Part shown: positions 1 to 9,924 of the stretch, piece after piece
How positions within the stretch are numbered: the first letter of the stretch is position 1
Layout: each line of letters starts with the position of its first letter
Source of the DNA: Motiliproteus sp965230185
GTDB taxonomy: Bacteria; Pseudomonadota; Gammaproteobacteria; Pseudomonadales; Balneatricaceae
Assembly: GCA_965230185.1 (NCBI GenBank)
Contig: OZ245995.1
Span: 1,550,001-1,614,000 of the forward strand
Length of the DNA stretch: 64,000 bases
Direction: 5' to 3'
Notes under the pieces: generated by a model
Databases searched by the model: none
What the model was told of the DNA's origin: nothing
What the model saw: the letters and a program-made list of their open reading frames with translations, nothing else
Made by a program: the position numbers and the translations under genes

Positions 1-319
1 GACGATGGAACATCCGATAGTGAGAAATGATCGTTAGACTCGAAAAACCACAACCAACTATTCATACCGGCTGCGATGACCTGATCAAACAATCCCGGCA
101 CTGTTTATTGCGCCGCAACCACGGGGCCCGAGGGAAGATATGCGCGTTGAGTCCGCCAGGGGGCGTTCAGATTTCAGCCATCGACGGTTTTATCCGATCC
201 GGCCGTCATCTGCAGAAGCTAAGTCTGCCAGCCGTATCCGGCTCAGCCGCACGCCGGATGTTTCAGATACCACGACCTGCCTGCAGGTCGGTCAGTCAAT
301 ACAACTGTCGAGGAGAGAG
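1..319. other. Window edge, no supported gene
   Basis: I see no convincing gene in this stretch. Open frames exist on both strands, but none has both a ribosome binding site and a recognisable product. The last 15 bases carry the strong Shine-Dalgarno (GAGGAGAGAG) of the small ORF that starts at 320. Confidence 0.4.
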
Positions 320-493
320 ATGAACAATCACAGAGACAACGAGTCAGGTTACCGTTCCGGTGAGCAAAAGCCTGATCCGAGTGCCAGAGCCAAAAGCGAC
401 CGGGCAGTCGCCGATAAAATGCCGGGACGTCAGGAAACGGAACCGGACTGGTTCGATGAAGAGCAATGCTGCTATATCCGCTCCTCCAATTAA
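320..493 (+). CDS. Small hypothetical protein, 57 aa
   Basis: I do not recognise this protein. The case for it is a strong Shine-Dalgarno (GAGGAGAGAG) directly before the ATG at 320, while the longer in-frame version from 140 has no such signal. The product is very hydrophilic and charged (Arg, Asp, Glu, Lys), has no membrane segment or signal peptide, and ends in a Cys-Cys-Tyr stretch. It ends 56 bp before the SnoaL-like gene and could be a leader or a co-transcribed small protein. It may also be chance coding; only conservation in relatives would settle this. Confidence 0.4.
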   Translation: MNNHRDNESGYRSGEQKPDPSARAKSDRAVADKMPGRQETEPDWFDEEQCCYIRSSN

Positions 494-549
494 CTGGCCG
501 ATGCAACGGCTCGGGGACAGAACTGATGCCACGGGAACGGGAATCTGCA

Positions 550-1098
550 ATGACTGAAGAACTGATCAATGAGCGGCTGGCGCGGGAGATCCTGGGTCGT
601 TATAGCCGTGCCAAGGACGATAATAAACCGCATCTGCTGACGGAGGTGTTCAGCCCCGGGGCTGTGCTGGAGATGGAGGTGGCGACAGAGAATATCTCCT
701 TTCCGGCCAGCACTGCTGGCCTGGATGAAATTACCGGGGTGCTGGTCAGAGACTTCAGCCGGAACTGGGAGAACGTCTATACCTTCTGCTTCGAGGATTC
801 GCTCAGTTACCGGGAACGGGGACTGTCCTGTGGCTGGCTGGTGGCCATGAATGATCGCAATGACGGCTCCGTTCGGGTCGGTCGTGGCCGGTACGACTGG
901 GCCTTCTGCGACGAGAATGGTCTGCTGAGCGACCACCTTGTTATCAGCATCGAGCAGATGGTGGCGCTTCCCCCGGGGTGTTCCGGGCAGATCCTGGGCT
1001 GGGTGTCGTCACTGCCTTACCCCTGGTGCGATTCCGCGCTGGCGTTTACCGCAATGCCGGCGCTGGACTCCCTGAGTCCGTTACGGCCTGCAGTGTGA
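550..1098 (+). CDS. SnoaL-like (NTF2-fold) protein, 182 aa
   Basis: Probable NTF2-fold protein of the SnoaL-like type (small polyketide-cyclase, isomerase or dehydratase-like proteins, often without a known substrate). The N-terminus has the usual layout: a helix with LAREILGRYSRAKD, then VFSPGAVLEME, as in many SnoaL proteins where an early catalytic or structural residue follows the first helix. The ATG at 550 is preferred because GGGAACGGGAA lies just upstream and the family begins close to this point; a frame from 466 would add a low-complexity leader. It is the last plus-strand gene before the convergent paa operon, and a strong hairpin separates the two. No catalytic role can be assigned from sequence alone. 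Confidence 0.65.
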   Translation: MTEELINERLAREILGRYSRAKDDNKPHLLTEVFSPGAVLEMEVATENISFPASTAGLDEITGVLVRDFSRNWENVYTFCFEDSLSYRERGLSCGWLVAMNDRNDGSVRVGRGRYDWAFCDENGLLSDHLVISIEQMVALPPGCSGQILGWVSSLPYPWCDSALAFTAMPALDSLSPLRPAV

Positions 1099-1152
1099 AG
1101 AGCGTTGAAGTCGCTGGCCGGATGGCGTGTCACCGTAGCCTGCCGGGTTGTT

Positions 1153-1174
1153 ATCCCGGGGCCAACCCCGGGAT
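1153..1174. terminator. Hairpin between convergent transcripts
   Basis: A perfect 9-bp stem (ATCCCGGGG / CCCCGGGAT) with a CCAA loop lies between the SnoaL-like gene and the convergent end of paaE. There is no clear T-run on either side, so it may act as a bidirectional or factor-assisted terminator, or as a 3' stabiliser of the long paa mRNA. Confidence 0.5.
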
Positions 1175-1228
1175 GTGCCGGAGAGATTCCGGCCGCAGTG
1201 GCCGCGGCCGGAAATCACCGGTGATGCA

Positions 1229-2329
1229 TCAGCGCTGGTCGAAGTCCACCACCACCTCTTCCGAGATCGGGTGGGCCTGGCAGCAGAGCACGTAACCGGC
1301 TTCGATTTCGTGCTCTTCCAGACCGTGGGTGATATCCATATCCACTTCCCCTTTCACCAGCTTCGCCTTACAGGTGGAGCAGACCCCCGCCTTACAGGAG
1401 TAGGGCAGTTCCATGCCCTGATGAATGCCGGCATCGAGAATATTCTCGCCAACGGTGGCGAGATCGAACATCAGCGAGCGACCATCGGCGATCACCGTGA
1501 CTTTGCTGGACTTCTCTTCGCCGAACTCTTCCACCCGCTTCTGGGCTTTCTCCAGAATCGCCTGAGAATCGGCAGAGGAGTTGGCGAACAGTTCGTAGTG
1601 AATCTGGGAGTCTTTCAGCCCCTCCAGCCGGAAACCGCGTGAGACTTCCGACATCATCGCCTCCGGTCCACAGATAAAGGCGTCGTCGGTGCCATGAATA
1701 TCGATCAGCTTGTGCTTGTGCAGCCCGTAGCCTTTTTTGTTGTCGATGATACCGTTGAGCAGGTCGGCGCCCTGATCCTCATAATCCATGATATTGATCC
1801 ACTGGAAGCGATCCATATAACGGTTCTTGATGAAGCTCAGCTCCTCTTTGAACATCACCGAGTTGCTGCTGCGGTTGCCGAAGATCAGAGTGACCCGGCT
1901 CTTCGGTTCCACCGACAGTACCGATTTGATGATCGACAGCACCGGGGTAATGCCGCTGCCGGCGGCGATGCACATATAGTTCTTTTCGTTTTCCGGGTTC
2001 AGTTCGGTGTGGAAGCTGCCCTGGGGTGGCATCACCTCGATTTCGTCGCCCGCCTTCAGCTGATCGTTGGCGTAGTTGGAGAAGCGGCCGTTCTTAACCC
2101 GCTTGATACCGACCCGCATATGGCCTTCGTCGACACCGGAGCAGATGGAGTAGGAGCGGCGTATGTCTTCGCCATCGATCATCGCTTTCAGGGTCAGAAA
2201 CTGGCCCTGAACAAAACGGAACTTCTCTTCCAGTTCCTCCGGCACGTCGAAGGTGACGCAGACGGCGGTGTCGGTTTCCGGCTGTACGTCGGCAATTCGC
2301 AATTTGTAAAAGTTTGTATCCGACATCAT
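1229..2329 (-). CDS. paaE: Phenylacetyl-CoA 1,2-epoxidase reductase subunit PaaE
   Basis: Electron-transfer subunit of the phenylacetyl-CoA epoxidase: it passes electrons from NADPH through FAD and a [2Fe-2S] cluster to the di-iron oxygenase PaaA. The 366-aa protein has an N-terminal ferredoxin-reductase domain with the FAD motif RRSYSIC (residues 57-63), an NAD(P) motif GSGITPV, and a C-terminal plant-type ferredoxin domain with Cys312, Cys317, Cys320 and a Cys near 349. Length and domain order match the family. It is the last gene of the minus-strand operon, 5 bp after paaD. Identification is firm because all five epoxidase subunits are adjacent in the canonical order. Confidence 0.97.
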   Translation of the reverse strand: MMSDTNFYKLRIADVQPETDTAVCVTFDVPEELEEKFRFVQGQFLTLKAMIDGEDIRRSYSICSGVDEGHMRVGIKRVKNGRFSNYANDQLKAGDEIEVMPPQGSFHTELNPENEKNYMCIAAGSGITPVLSIIKSVLSVEPKSRVTLIFGNRSSNSVMFKEELSFIKNRYMDRFQWINIMDYEDQGADLLNGIIDNKKGYGLHKHKLIDIHGTDDAFICGPEAMMSEVSRGFRLEGLKDSQIHYELFANSSADSQAILEKAQKRVEEFGEEKSSKVTVIADGRSLMFDLATVGENILDAGIHQGMELPYSCKAGVCSTCKAKLVKGEVDMDITHGLEEHEIEAGYVLCCQAHPISEEVVVDFDQR

Positions 2330-2334
2330 TTCAC

Positions 2335-2886
2335 CTATATCTTCTTAAAATAATCAAAGGGTTCGCTGCAGTCGTTACACTGAAACAGGGCCTTGCAGGC
2401 GGTGGAACCGAACTCGCTGATGCTGCGGGTGTTGTCCGAACCGCAGTGGGGACAGAGCACGTGAGCATCCGGAGTCAGGCCGTCTTCGGTCTCTCCGCCG
2501 TCTTCCGGTGGGGCGATGCCGTAGTTACGCAGCTTGCTGCGACCTTCCGGCGACATCCATTCCGAACTCCAGGCCGGTGCCAGCCGGGTCTCCACGGCGA
2601 CGCTGTGGTAGCCGGCACCGCCCAGCGCCTGCTCGATGTCGCTGCGGATGGTCTCCATTGCGGGGCAGCCGGAGTAGGTGGGGGTGATGGTGACGGTGAT
2701 ATGATCGCCGTCACCGCGCACCTCACGGCTCACGTTGCGAAGAACACCCAGATCCCAGATGGTCAGCACCGGCACTTCCGGGTCTTTCACCTGATCGAGA
2801 ATGTTCCAGAGTTCCTGCACGTCCGAGGCCTGACGTTGCTGCAGGCGGTCGTACTGCTCACGGGGCATCAGCGGGATTTCAGTCAT
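2335..2886 (-). CDS. paaD: Phenylacetyl-CoA epoxidase assembly protein PaaD
   Basis: MIP18/DUF59-family protein needed for phenylacetyl-CoA epoxidase activity, thought to help assemble the iron-sulfur cluster of PaaE. The 183-aa protein has the DUF59 core, including the motif GCPAMETIRSDIEQAL, and a C-terminal zinc-ribbon with Cys145, Cys148, Cys170 and Cys173. It lies 6 bp after paaC and 5 bp before paaE, indicating tight translational coupling in the operon. Confidence 0.96.
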   Translation of the reverse strand: MTEIPLMPREQYDRLQQRQASDVQELWNILDQVKDPEVPVLTIWDLGVLRNVSREVRGDGDHITVTITPTYSGCPAMETIRSDIEQALGGAGYHSVAVETRLAPAWSSEWMSPEGRSKLRNYGIAPPEDGGETEDGLTPDAHVLCPHCGSDNTRSISEFGSTACKALFQCNDCSEPFDYFKKI

Positions 2887-2892
2887 AACCGG

Positions 2893-3660
2893 TTACCACT
2901 GACAGCCGGGATGGGCACGGTGGACGAACTGCATCTCGGTCAGCAGGTGGCCGAGATTTTCGGTGTGGTAGCCGATACGACCGCCACGGACCGCCCACTC
3001 CTCCTGAGGTACGCTGAGGGTGGCTTCCTCCAGAATGGCGCTGACCTGACTGAGCCACTGCTGTTTAAGCTTGCTGACATCGACGCCGATACCCTCATCG
3101 ACCAGCAACTGCTCGGTGTCGTCCAGCTCAAACATCTCGTGGGTGTAGCCCCAGATTCCGTCCACCGCTTTCTGACTGCGGCGATGGCTCTCTTCGGTGC
3201 CGTCTCCCAGACGCAGCACCCAGTCACGGCTGCGACGCAGGTGGTAGCGGCTCTCCTTGATTCCCTTGGCGGCGATGGCGGCCAGGGTTTCGTCCTTCGA
3301 GCTCTTCAGCTGTTCCAGCACCAGCAGGGCGTAGACATCGACAAACAGCTGACGCACCTGGGTGTAAGCGAAATCACCCTTCGGCAATTCGTTGATCAGC
3401 AGGTTACGGAACTGCCGATCATCACGGGTGTAGGCGTAGTCGTCCTCGGTCTTGCCGCTGCCGTCCAGTTCGGCGGCATAGGTATAGAACATGCGGGCGC
3501 GGCCGATATAATCCAGCGCCACATTTCCGTAGGCGATATCCTCCTCCAGGAAGGGGCCGTAGCTGACCCATTCGGAGATCCGGTGTCCCAGCACCACGGC
3601 GTCGTCACCGAGGCGAACCGCGTAGTCGTGGGTGGCTTTTTTTATAATTTCTGCACTCAT
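2893..3660 (-). CDS. paaC: Phenylacetyl-CoA epoxidase structural subunit PaaC
   Basis: Ferritin-fold, non-catalytic partner of PaaA; the PaaA-PaaC heterodimer is the core of the multicomponent epoxidase. At 255 aa it has the usual length and contains PaaC-type segments such as DDAVVLGHRISEW near the N-terminus and SRYHLRRSRDWVLRLGDGT in the middle. It lies between paaB and paaD in the operon. Like other PaaC proteins it is not expected to bind a functional di-iron centre. Confidence 0.96.
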   Translation of the reverse strand: MSAEIIKKATHDYAVRLGDDAVVLGHRISEWVSYGPFLEEDIAYGNVALDYIGRARMFYTYAAELDGSGKTEDDYAYTRDDRQFRNLLINELPKGDFAYTQVRQLFVDVYALLVLEQLKSSKDETLAAIAAKGIKESRYHLRRSRDWVLRLGDGTEESHRRSQKAVDGIWGYTHEMFELDDTEQLLVDEGIGVDVSKLKQQWLSQVSAILEEATLSVPQEEWAVRGGRIGYHTENLGHLLTEMQFVHRAHPGCQW

Positions 3661-3679
3661 CGTCGGTTACCTTGCCGGG

Positions 3680-3973
3680 TTACATGTTGTTGACGGGATC
3701 GGGAAGCTGATAGTAGGTCGCGTGACGATAGGGCTTGTCATCGGACGGATCGTAGAAGCTTTCCGCATCGTCTTCCTGAGAGGCGCAGATATCCCGGGAC
3801 TTCACCACCCAGATGCTCAGGCCCTCGCTGCGACGGGTGTAACAGTCACGGGCGTATTCCAGTGCCTGGGCGTGATCTTCGGCGTGCAGGCTGCCGATAT
3901 GCTTGTGGTCCAGGCCGCGCTTGGAGCGGACAAATACTTCAAACAGTTCCAGTTTTTCAGTGGTCATGATCAA
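3680..3973 (-). CDS. paaB: Phenylacetyl-CoA epoxidase subunit PaaB
   Basis: Small (97-aa) subunit that bridges PaaAC heterodimers in the epoxidase complex. Typical family features are visible: an early segment LFEVFVRSKRGLDHKHIGSLHA and later RRSEGLSIWVVKS. It sits 5 bp after paaA and 19 bp before paaC, the canonical ABCDE order. Confidence 0.96.
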   Translation of the reverse strand: MIMTTEKLELFEVFVRSKRGLDHKHIGSLHAEDHAQALEYARDCYTRRSEGLSIWVVKSRDICASQEDDAESFYDPSDDKPYRHATYYQLPDPVNNM

Positions 3974-3978
3974 TTCCC

Positions 3979-4923
3979 TCAGGCTGCACTCTGTGCGTTT
4001 CTGGCTTTTTTCTTGTCGTTATAGGCGGTGATGGCATCGCGTACCCAGCTGCCCTCTTCATGGGCGGCGATATGGTGTTCGATACGCTGGCGGTTGCAGT
4101 GACCGTTGCCGTTGATGACGCTGTAGAATTCGTCCCAGTCGATCTCGCCGTGATCGTAGTGACCACGTTCTTCGTTCCATCTGATGGCCTTGTCCGGGTG
4201 TTCCAGGCCGAGGAACTCGATCTGCGGGACGGTCTGGTCGATAAACTTCTGACGCAGATCGTCGTTGGTTTCCCGCTTGATCTTCCAGGTCATCGACTGG
4301 CCGGTGTGGGCCGATTCGGAATCATGGGGGCCGAACATCATCAGCGATGGCCAGTAGAAGCGGTTGAGAGCGTCCTGGGCCATCTGCTTCTGGGCTTCGC
4401 TGCCCTGCGCCAGCGCGATCATCAGCTCGTAGCCCTGACGCTGGTGGAAGCTCTCCTCCTTACAGATTCGGATCATTGCCCGTGAGTAGGGGCCGTAGGA
4501 AGTGCGTTGCAGCGACACCTGGTTACAGATCGCCGCGCCGTCCACCAGCCAGCCGATGGCGCCCACATCCGCCCAGGTCAGGGTCGGATAGTTGAAGATC
4601 GACGCGTATTTGGCGGCACCGGTCTGCAGCGCTTCGATCAGCTCGGAGCGGGAGATGCCCAGGGTCTCGGTGGCGCTGTAGAGGTAGAGGCCGTGACCCG
4701 CCTCATCCTGCACCTTGGATAGCAGGACCGCCTTGCGACGCAGAGAAGGGGCCCGGGTGATCCAGTTGCCTTCCGGTTGCATGCCGATCACCTCGGAGTG
4801 GGCGTGCTGGGAGATCTGGCGGATCAGGTTTTTGCGATAACCGTCCGGCATCCAGTCCTTGGGCTCGATCTTCTCCTCGGCCTCGATCTTGCGCATAAAG
4901 TTTTCTTCTTCGGTGATACTCAT
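3979..4923 (-). CDS. paaA: Phenylacetyl-CoA 1,2-epoxidase catalytic subunit PaaA
   Basis: Catalytic di-iron oxygenase subunit that uses O2 to epoxidise the aromatic ring of phenylacetyl-CoA. The 314-aa protein has carboxylate and histidine ligands of a ferritin-like di-iron site, for example VQDEAGHG (Glu74, His77) and CKEESFHQ (Glu156, Glu157, His160). A 189-bp gap to paaK upstream is the largest but one in the operon and could hold an internal promoter, though I see no clear one. Confidence 0.97.
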   Translation of the reverse strand: MSITEEENFMRKIEAEEKIEPKDWMPDGYRKNLIRQISQHAHSEVIGMQPEGNWITRAPSLRRKAVLLSKVQDEAGHGLYLYSATETLGISRSELIEALQTGAAKYASIFNYPTLTWADVGAIGWLVDGAAICNQVSLQRTSYGPYSRAMIRICKEESFHQRQGYELMIALAQGSEAQKQMAQDALNRFYWPSLMMFGPHDSESAHTGQSMTWKIKRETNDDLRQKFIDQTVPQIEFLGLEHPDKAIRWNEERGHYDHGEIDWDEFYSVINGNGHCNRQRIEHHIAAHEEGSWVRDAITAYNDKKKARNAQSAA

Positions 4924-5112
4924 CGTCTCTGGCCCTCCGTCTCCGGTTCGCTGAGGTGCGCGCCGGGCTGGTCAGTTTTATTGTTGGTTGTTGCTCCGGC
5001 AGGGCGATGACTGTTCATCGGCTCTTTCGGAGGCGTTTCTGCCGGGCGGCGATGCGGCTGTCAGCCCGGTATTTTTACTGCTGTTTTCTGATCTCTGCTG
5101 CTGTTCAGCGGC

Positions 5113-6432
<1,320 letters not shown>

Positions 6433-6575
6433 GACTGTCTACCTGTCTTATTCTTGTGTGGCTTAACTTACTGGTGTTGCTATGTTGTTTACGACGCCCG
6501 TTCTGCGGGGCGTTCATCTGCTGAAACCGGCTCAGCGAATCCTGACTGCCTGTGCCGGCTTCACAAATTCGGGGT

Positions 6576-7781
6576 TCAGACCCGCTCGATTATCAGGGCG
6601 ATACCCTGGCCAACGCCGATGCACATGGTGCAGAGGGCATAGCGACCGTCCCGCTCTTCCAGTTCATGCAGGGCGGTGGTGATCAGTCGGGCACCGCTCA
6701 TGCCCAGTGGATGACCCAGGGCAATGGCGCCGCCGTTGGGATTTACATGCTCGGCGTCGTCCGCCAGTCCCAGGTCTCGCATGACTGCCAGTCCCTGAGC
6801 GGCGAAGGCTTCGTTAAGCTCGATGACATCCATCTGATCCAGGGCAAGACCGGCTTTTTCCAGTACCTTGCGGGTCGCCGGTGCAGGACCGAAGCCCATA
6901 ATGCGAGGTTCGACACCGGCTGTCGCCATGGCGACCACTCGGGCACGAGGCTTCAGTCCATGGCGCTGAATACCGGTTTCGCTGGCCAGCAACAGGGCGC
7001 AGGCGCCGTCATTGACCCCGGAGGCGTTGCCGGCGGTGACGCTGCCACCGGCCCGGAACGGAGTCTTCAGCGATGCCAGGGCTTCGGCGGTGGTGTCGGG
7101 GCGGGGATGTTCGTCCCGATCGACGATCAGGGGTTCCTGACGACGACGGGGAATACTGACCGGAACGATCTCCCGGTCAAAGCGGCCGTTCTGTTGCGCT
7201 CTGCCGGCACGCTGCTGGCTGCGCAGCGCAAAGGCGTCCTGATCTTCACGACTGATCCCGAACTGTTCGGCTACGTTCTCCGCGGTTTCCGGCATGGAAT
7301 CGATGCCGTACTGTTCTTTCATCAGCGGATTGACGAAACGCCAGCCGATGGTGGTGTCGAACACTTCCGCCTGACGGCTGAAGGCCACCGTGGCCTTAGG
7401 CATCACAAAGGGGGCGCGGGACATGGACTCGACCCCCCCGGCGATCAGCAGATCGGCTTCCCCGGCTTTGATGGCACGGGCAGCCGTACCGACCGCATCC
7501 ATACCGGAGCCGCACAGGCGGTTGAGAGTGGTGCCGGGGGCTTCCACCGGCAGTCCCGCCAGCAGGCCCGACATCCGGGCTACATTGCGGTTGTCTTCGC
7601 CGGCCTGATTGGCGCAGCCATAGAACAGATCGTCCAGCTGCGACCAGTCCACGGACGGATTGCGTTGCTGCAGCGCCCGGATCGGTGCGGCGCCCAGGTC
7701 ATCGGCGCGGACGGAAGCGAGGGCGCCACCATAGCGGCCGACCGGGGTACGAATCGCATCGCAGATATAAGCGTCGGTCAT
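6576..7781 (-). CDS. paaJ: 3-oxoadipyl-CoA / 3-oxo-5,6-dehydrosuberyl-CoA thiolase PaaJ
   Basis: Thiolase catalysing the two CoA-dependent cleavages of the phenylacetate pathway, releasing acetyl-CoA and finally succinyl-CoA. At 401 aa it has the full thiolase set: nucleophilic Cys90 in NRLCGSG, His357 in GGAIALGHPLG and Cys387 in CTMCIGVGQG. Its start codon overlaps the paaI stop by 4 bp. The closest alternative is the beta-ketoadipate thiolase PcaF, which is nearly the same enzyme; the context decides for PaaJ. Confidence 0.95.
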   Translation of the reverse strand: MTDAYICDAIRTPVGRYGGALASVRADDLGAAPIRALQQRNPSVDWSQLDDLFYGCANQAGEDNRNVARMSGLLAGLPVEAPGTTLNRLCGSGMDAVGTAARAIKAGEADLLIAGGVESMSRAPFVMPKATVAFSRQAEVFDTTIGWRFVNPLMKEQYGIDSMPETAENVAEQFGISREDQDAFALRSQQRAGRAQQNGRFDREIVPVSIPRRRQEPLIVDRDEHPRPDTTAEALASLKTPFRAGGSVTAGNASGVNDGACALLLASETGIQRHGLKPRARVVAMATAGVEPRIMGFGPAPATRKVLEKAGLALDQMDVIELNEAFAAQGLAVMRDLGLADDAEHVNPNGGAIALGHPLGMSGARLITTALHELEERDGRYALCTMCIGVGQGIALIIERV

Positions 7782-8311
7782 TGGGAGAGTTCTCCGGTGT
7801 CGGAATTAAAAACTGAATCTGAAGTGGTTTCCGCAGCATCTTCGCCGAGAACCGTGCCGCGAATTTTTGCGGAACGTCCCCGAAACAGAGCGATCAGTTC
7901 GCCCTGCTGGTTCTCCACCCGTACGTCATAAACGCCGCTGCGTCCCTTGTGCCACACTTTCTCTGCACGGGCGGTCAGCAGATCATCGAGACGGCCCGGG
8001 CTGACGTAGTCGATGCTGCAGCCCGCGGCGACGGTGGTTTCGTTTTCGTTGTTGCAGGCGAAAGCAAAGGCGCTGTCGGCGAGGCTGAAAATCATGCCGC
8101 CGTGACAGGTTCGGTGGCCGTTGAGCATCCACTCAGCTACCGGCATGGTCATCTCGGCACGACCGGGAGAAACCCGGACCAGTTGCATACCCAGCTGGCG
8201 GGTCAGGGCGTCGTTACTGAACATCACTTCGGCACAACGCTCGGCCAGCCGCTGGGCCTCGGCCTCGGTGCTGGCTTCAATCTGCTGGTTGCAGGACATA
8301 TCGTTCATCAT
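7778..8311 (-). CDS. paaI: Hotdog-fold phenylacetyl-CoA thioesterase PaaI
   Basis: Acyl-CoA thioesterase that relieves CoA trapping by hydrolysing stalled phenylacetyl-CoA derivatives. The 4HBT hotdog core is evident: MLNGHRTCHGGMIFSLADSA, the PaaI-type helix. At 177 aa it is somewhat longer than the typical 140 aa because of a hydrophilic C-terminal tail of about 20 residues and an N-terminal extension. It overlaps paaJ by 4 bp (ATGA) and follows paaH by 30 bp. Confidence 0.93.
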   Translation of the reverse strand: MMNDMSCNQQIEASTEAEAQRLAERCAEVMFSNDALTRQLGMQLVRVSPGRAEMTMPVAEWMLNGHRTCHGGMIFSLADSAFAFACNNENETTVAAGCSIDYVSPGRLDDLLTARAEKVWHKGRSGVYDVRVENQQGELIALFRGRSAKIRGTVLGEDAAETTSDSVFNSDTGELSQ

Positions 8312-8341
8312 CTCGTCTCACTGATCGGTCTGGTGCCGGGT

Positions 8342-9868
8342 TCAGAAGAACCGGCCACCGGCAAAGTGTTTACGGCGCAGCAGCGGGGAGGGGCGATAGC
8401 GATCTTCACCGTAGCTCTGCTGCAGGTTGCTCAGGCAGTTGAATATCCGGGACGGGCCGACACTGTCCGCCCAGGCCAGCGGCCCCTGTGGGTAGTTGAC
8501 GCCGCCACGCATGGCGGTATCGGCATCGGCGGCGGAGCAGACGCCCTGGTTGACGGCATCGGCGGCTTCACTGGCCAGCATGGCGACCGTGCGCATCAGC
8601 ACCAGCCCGGGCACGTCGTCGAGCTGACTGACTGCGATATCCAGGGCCTGCAGCAGGCCGATGGCATCCTCCCGCGCTTCCTCGCTGCACTGATCGGCGA
8701 CGGCAATGGCCAGTCGCTCGGTGCTACGGTAGTTCAGCGCCAGGTCGAACAGCACCAGTTCGGGCTGATCTTCTACAGCAGCCCGCTCACTGGCAAAGCG
8801 GCCGTCGGTCAGTGCCAGCAGTGCGCTGCCCACCCGGATATAGCCTTCACTGCCGATGCCGCTCTGACGGTTGACGGTGATACCGGCGTCGCGGATACGG
8901 TCGATCAGCGGTTCGGCCGGACCGAGGTCACCACAGACGTTGATGGAGGCAGGGGGCCGGTTAACGGCGGCAGCGGTTGCCGGGCTCGGAGTCGCCACAT
9001 CGTTGCCGTAGTCGTAAAAACCGCAGCCGCTTTTGCGTCCCAGCCGGCGGCTGTCCACCAGCGCTTTCTGAGTCAGCGACGGCAGGAACCGCGGGTCCTG
9101 GTAACAGGCATCGAAGACCGAGCAGGTGACGGCGTAATTCACGTCATGACCGATCAGATCCATCAGCTCGAAGGGGCCCATCCGGAAACCACCGGCAGTG
9201 CGGATCAGCGCGTCGAGGGTCGCGACGTCGGCGGCGCCTTCCTCCAGCAACCGCAGCCCTTCGGCATAGAACGGACGGGCGACCCGATTAACGATAAATC
9301 CGGGGGTGGATTTTGCGTGGACCGCCTGCTTACCCCAGGCGCTGGCCGTGGCATGAACGCAGCCGGCGATATCCGGATCGGTGGCGATACCGGAAACCAC
9401 CTCCACCAGCTTCATCACCGGCGCCGGATTAAAGAAGTGCATGCCCAGCAAACGCCGCGGATGCTGCATCTCAGCGGCCAGCGCGGTAATGGAGATCGAA
9501 GAGGTGTTGCTGGCCAGGATACAGCTGTCAGAGCAGATGGCTTCCAGCTGCTTCAGCAGCTGCCGCTTGATATCGAGGTTCTCGATGATGGCTTCGACAA
9601 CCAGCTGGCAGTCCGCCAGTGCCGCCAGTTCAGCCGCAGGTTGCAGCCGGGCCAGGATCGCCTGGTGTTCAGCGGCGCTGATTTTTTCCCGTCTGAGCAG
9701 TTTCGACAGGCCGTTGTCGATCTGATCGATGCCTCGCTGCACGGCGTCGGGGTTCTGATCGAACAGAATCACCCGGTGGCCGTAGCTGGCGGCGACCTGG
9801 GCGATACCGGCGCCCATGGTGCCGGCACCGATAACGCCGATAACAGATTCGCGGGAGAGAGGTTTCAT
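8342..9868 (-). CDS. paaH: 3-hydroxyacyl-CoA dehydrogenase PaaH
   Basis: NAD-dependent oxidation of 3-hydroxyadipyl-CoA to 3-oxoadipyl-CoA. The 508-aa protein begins with a Rossmann motif GVIGAGTMGAGIAQVA (about residues 11-26), followed by the 3HCDH motif with GMHFFNPAPVMKLVEV. It carries two tandem C-terminal 3HCDH domains, as do other PaaH/PaaC-type dehydrogenases of this length. It lies between paaG and paaI in the operon. Confidence 0.95.
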   Translation of the reverse strand: MKPLSRESVIGVIGAGTMGAGIAQVAASYGHRVILFDQNPDAVQRGIDQIDNGLSKLLRREKISAAEHQAILARLQPAAELAALADCQLVVEAIIENLDIKRQLLKQLEAICSDSCILASNTSSISITALAAEMQHPRRLLGMHFFNPAPVMKLVEVVSGIATDPDIAGCVHATASAWGKQAVHAKSTPGFIVNRVARPFYAEGLRLLEEGAADVATLDALIRTAGGFRMGPFELMDLIGHDVNYAVTCSVFDACYQDPRFLPSLTQKALVDSRRLGRKSGCGFYDYGNDVATPSPATAAAVNRPPASINVCGDLGPAEPLIDRIRDAGITVNRQSGIGSEGYIRVGSALLALTDGRFASERAAVEDQPELVLFDLALNYRSTERLAIAVADQCSEEAREDAIGLLQALDIAVSQLDDVPGLVLMRTVAMLASEAADAVNQGVCSAADADTAMRGGVNYPQGPLAWADSVGPSRIFNCLSNLQQSYGEDRYRPSPLLRRKHFAGGRFF

Positions 9869-9924
9869 GGTTCGGATTCTCTGCTGGTCTGGATTGTCGG
9901 ATTCAGGCTGTTACTGAGTGCTGC

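Noticed and set aside
2314..3693. 459-codon plus-strand open frame
   Set aside because: Shadow of paaC and paaD; no ribosome site and no recognisable domain.
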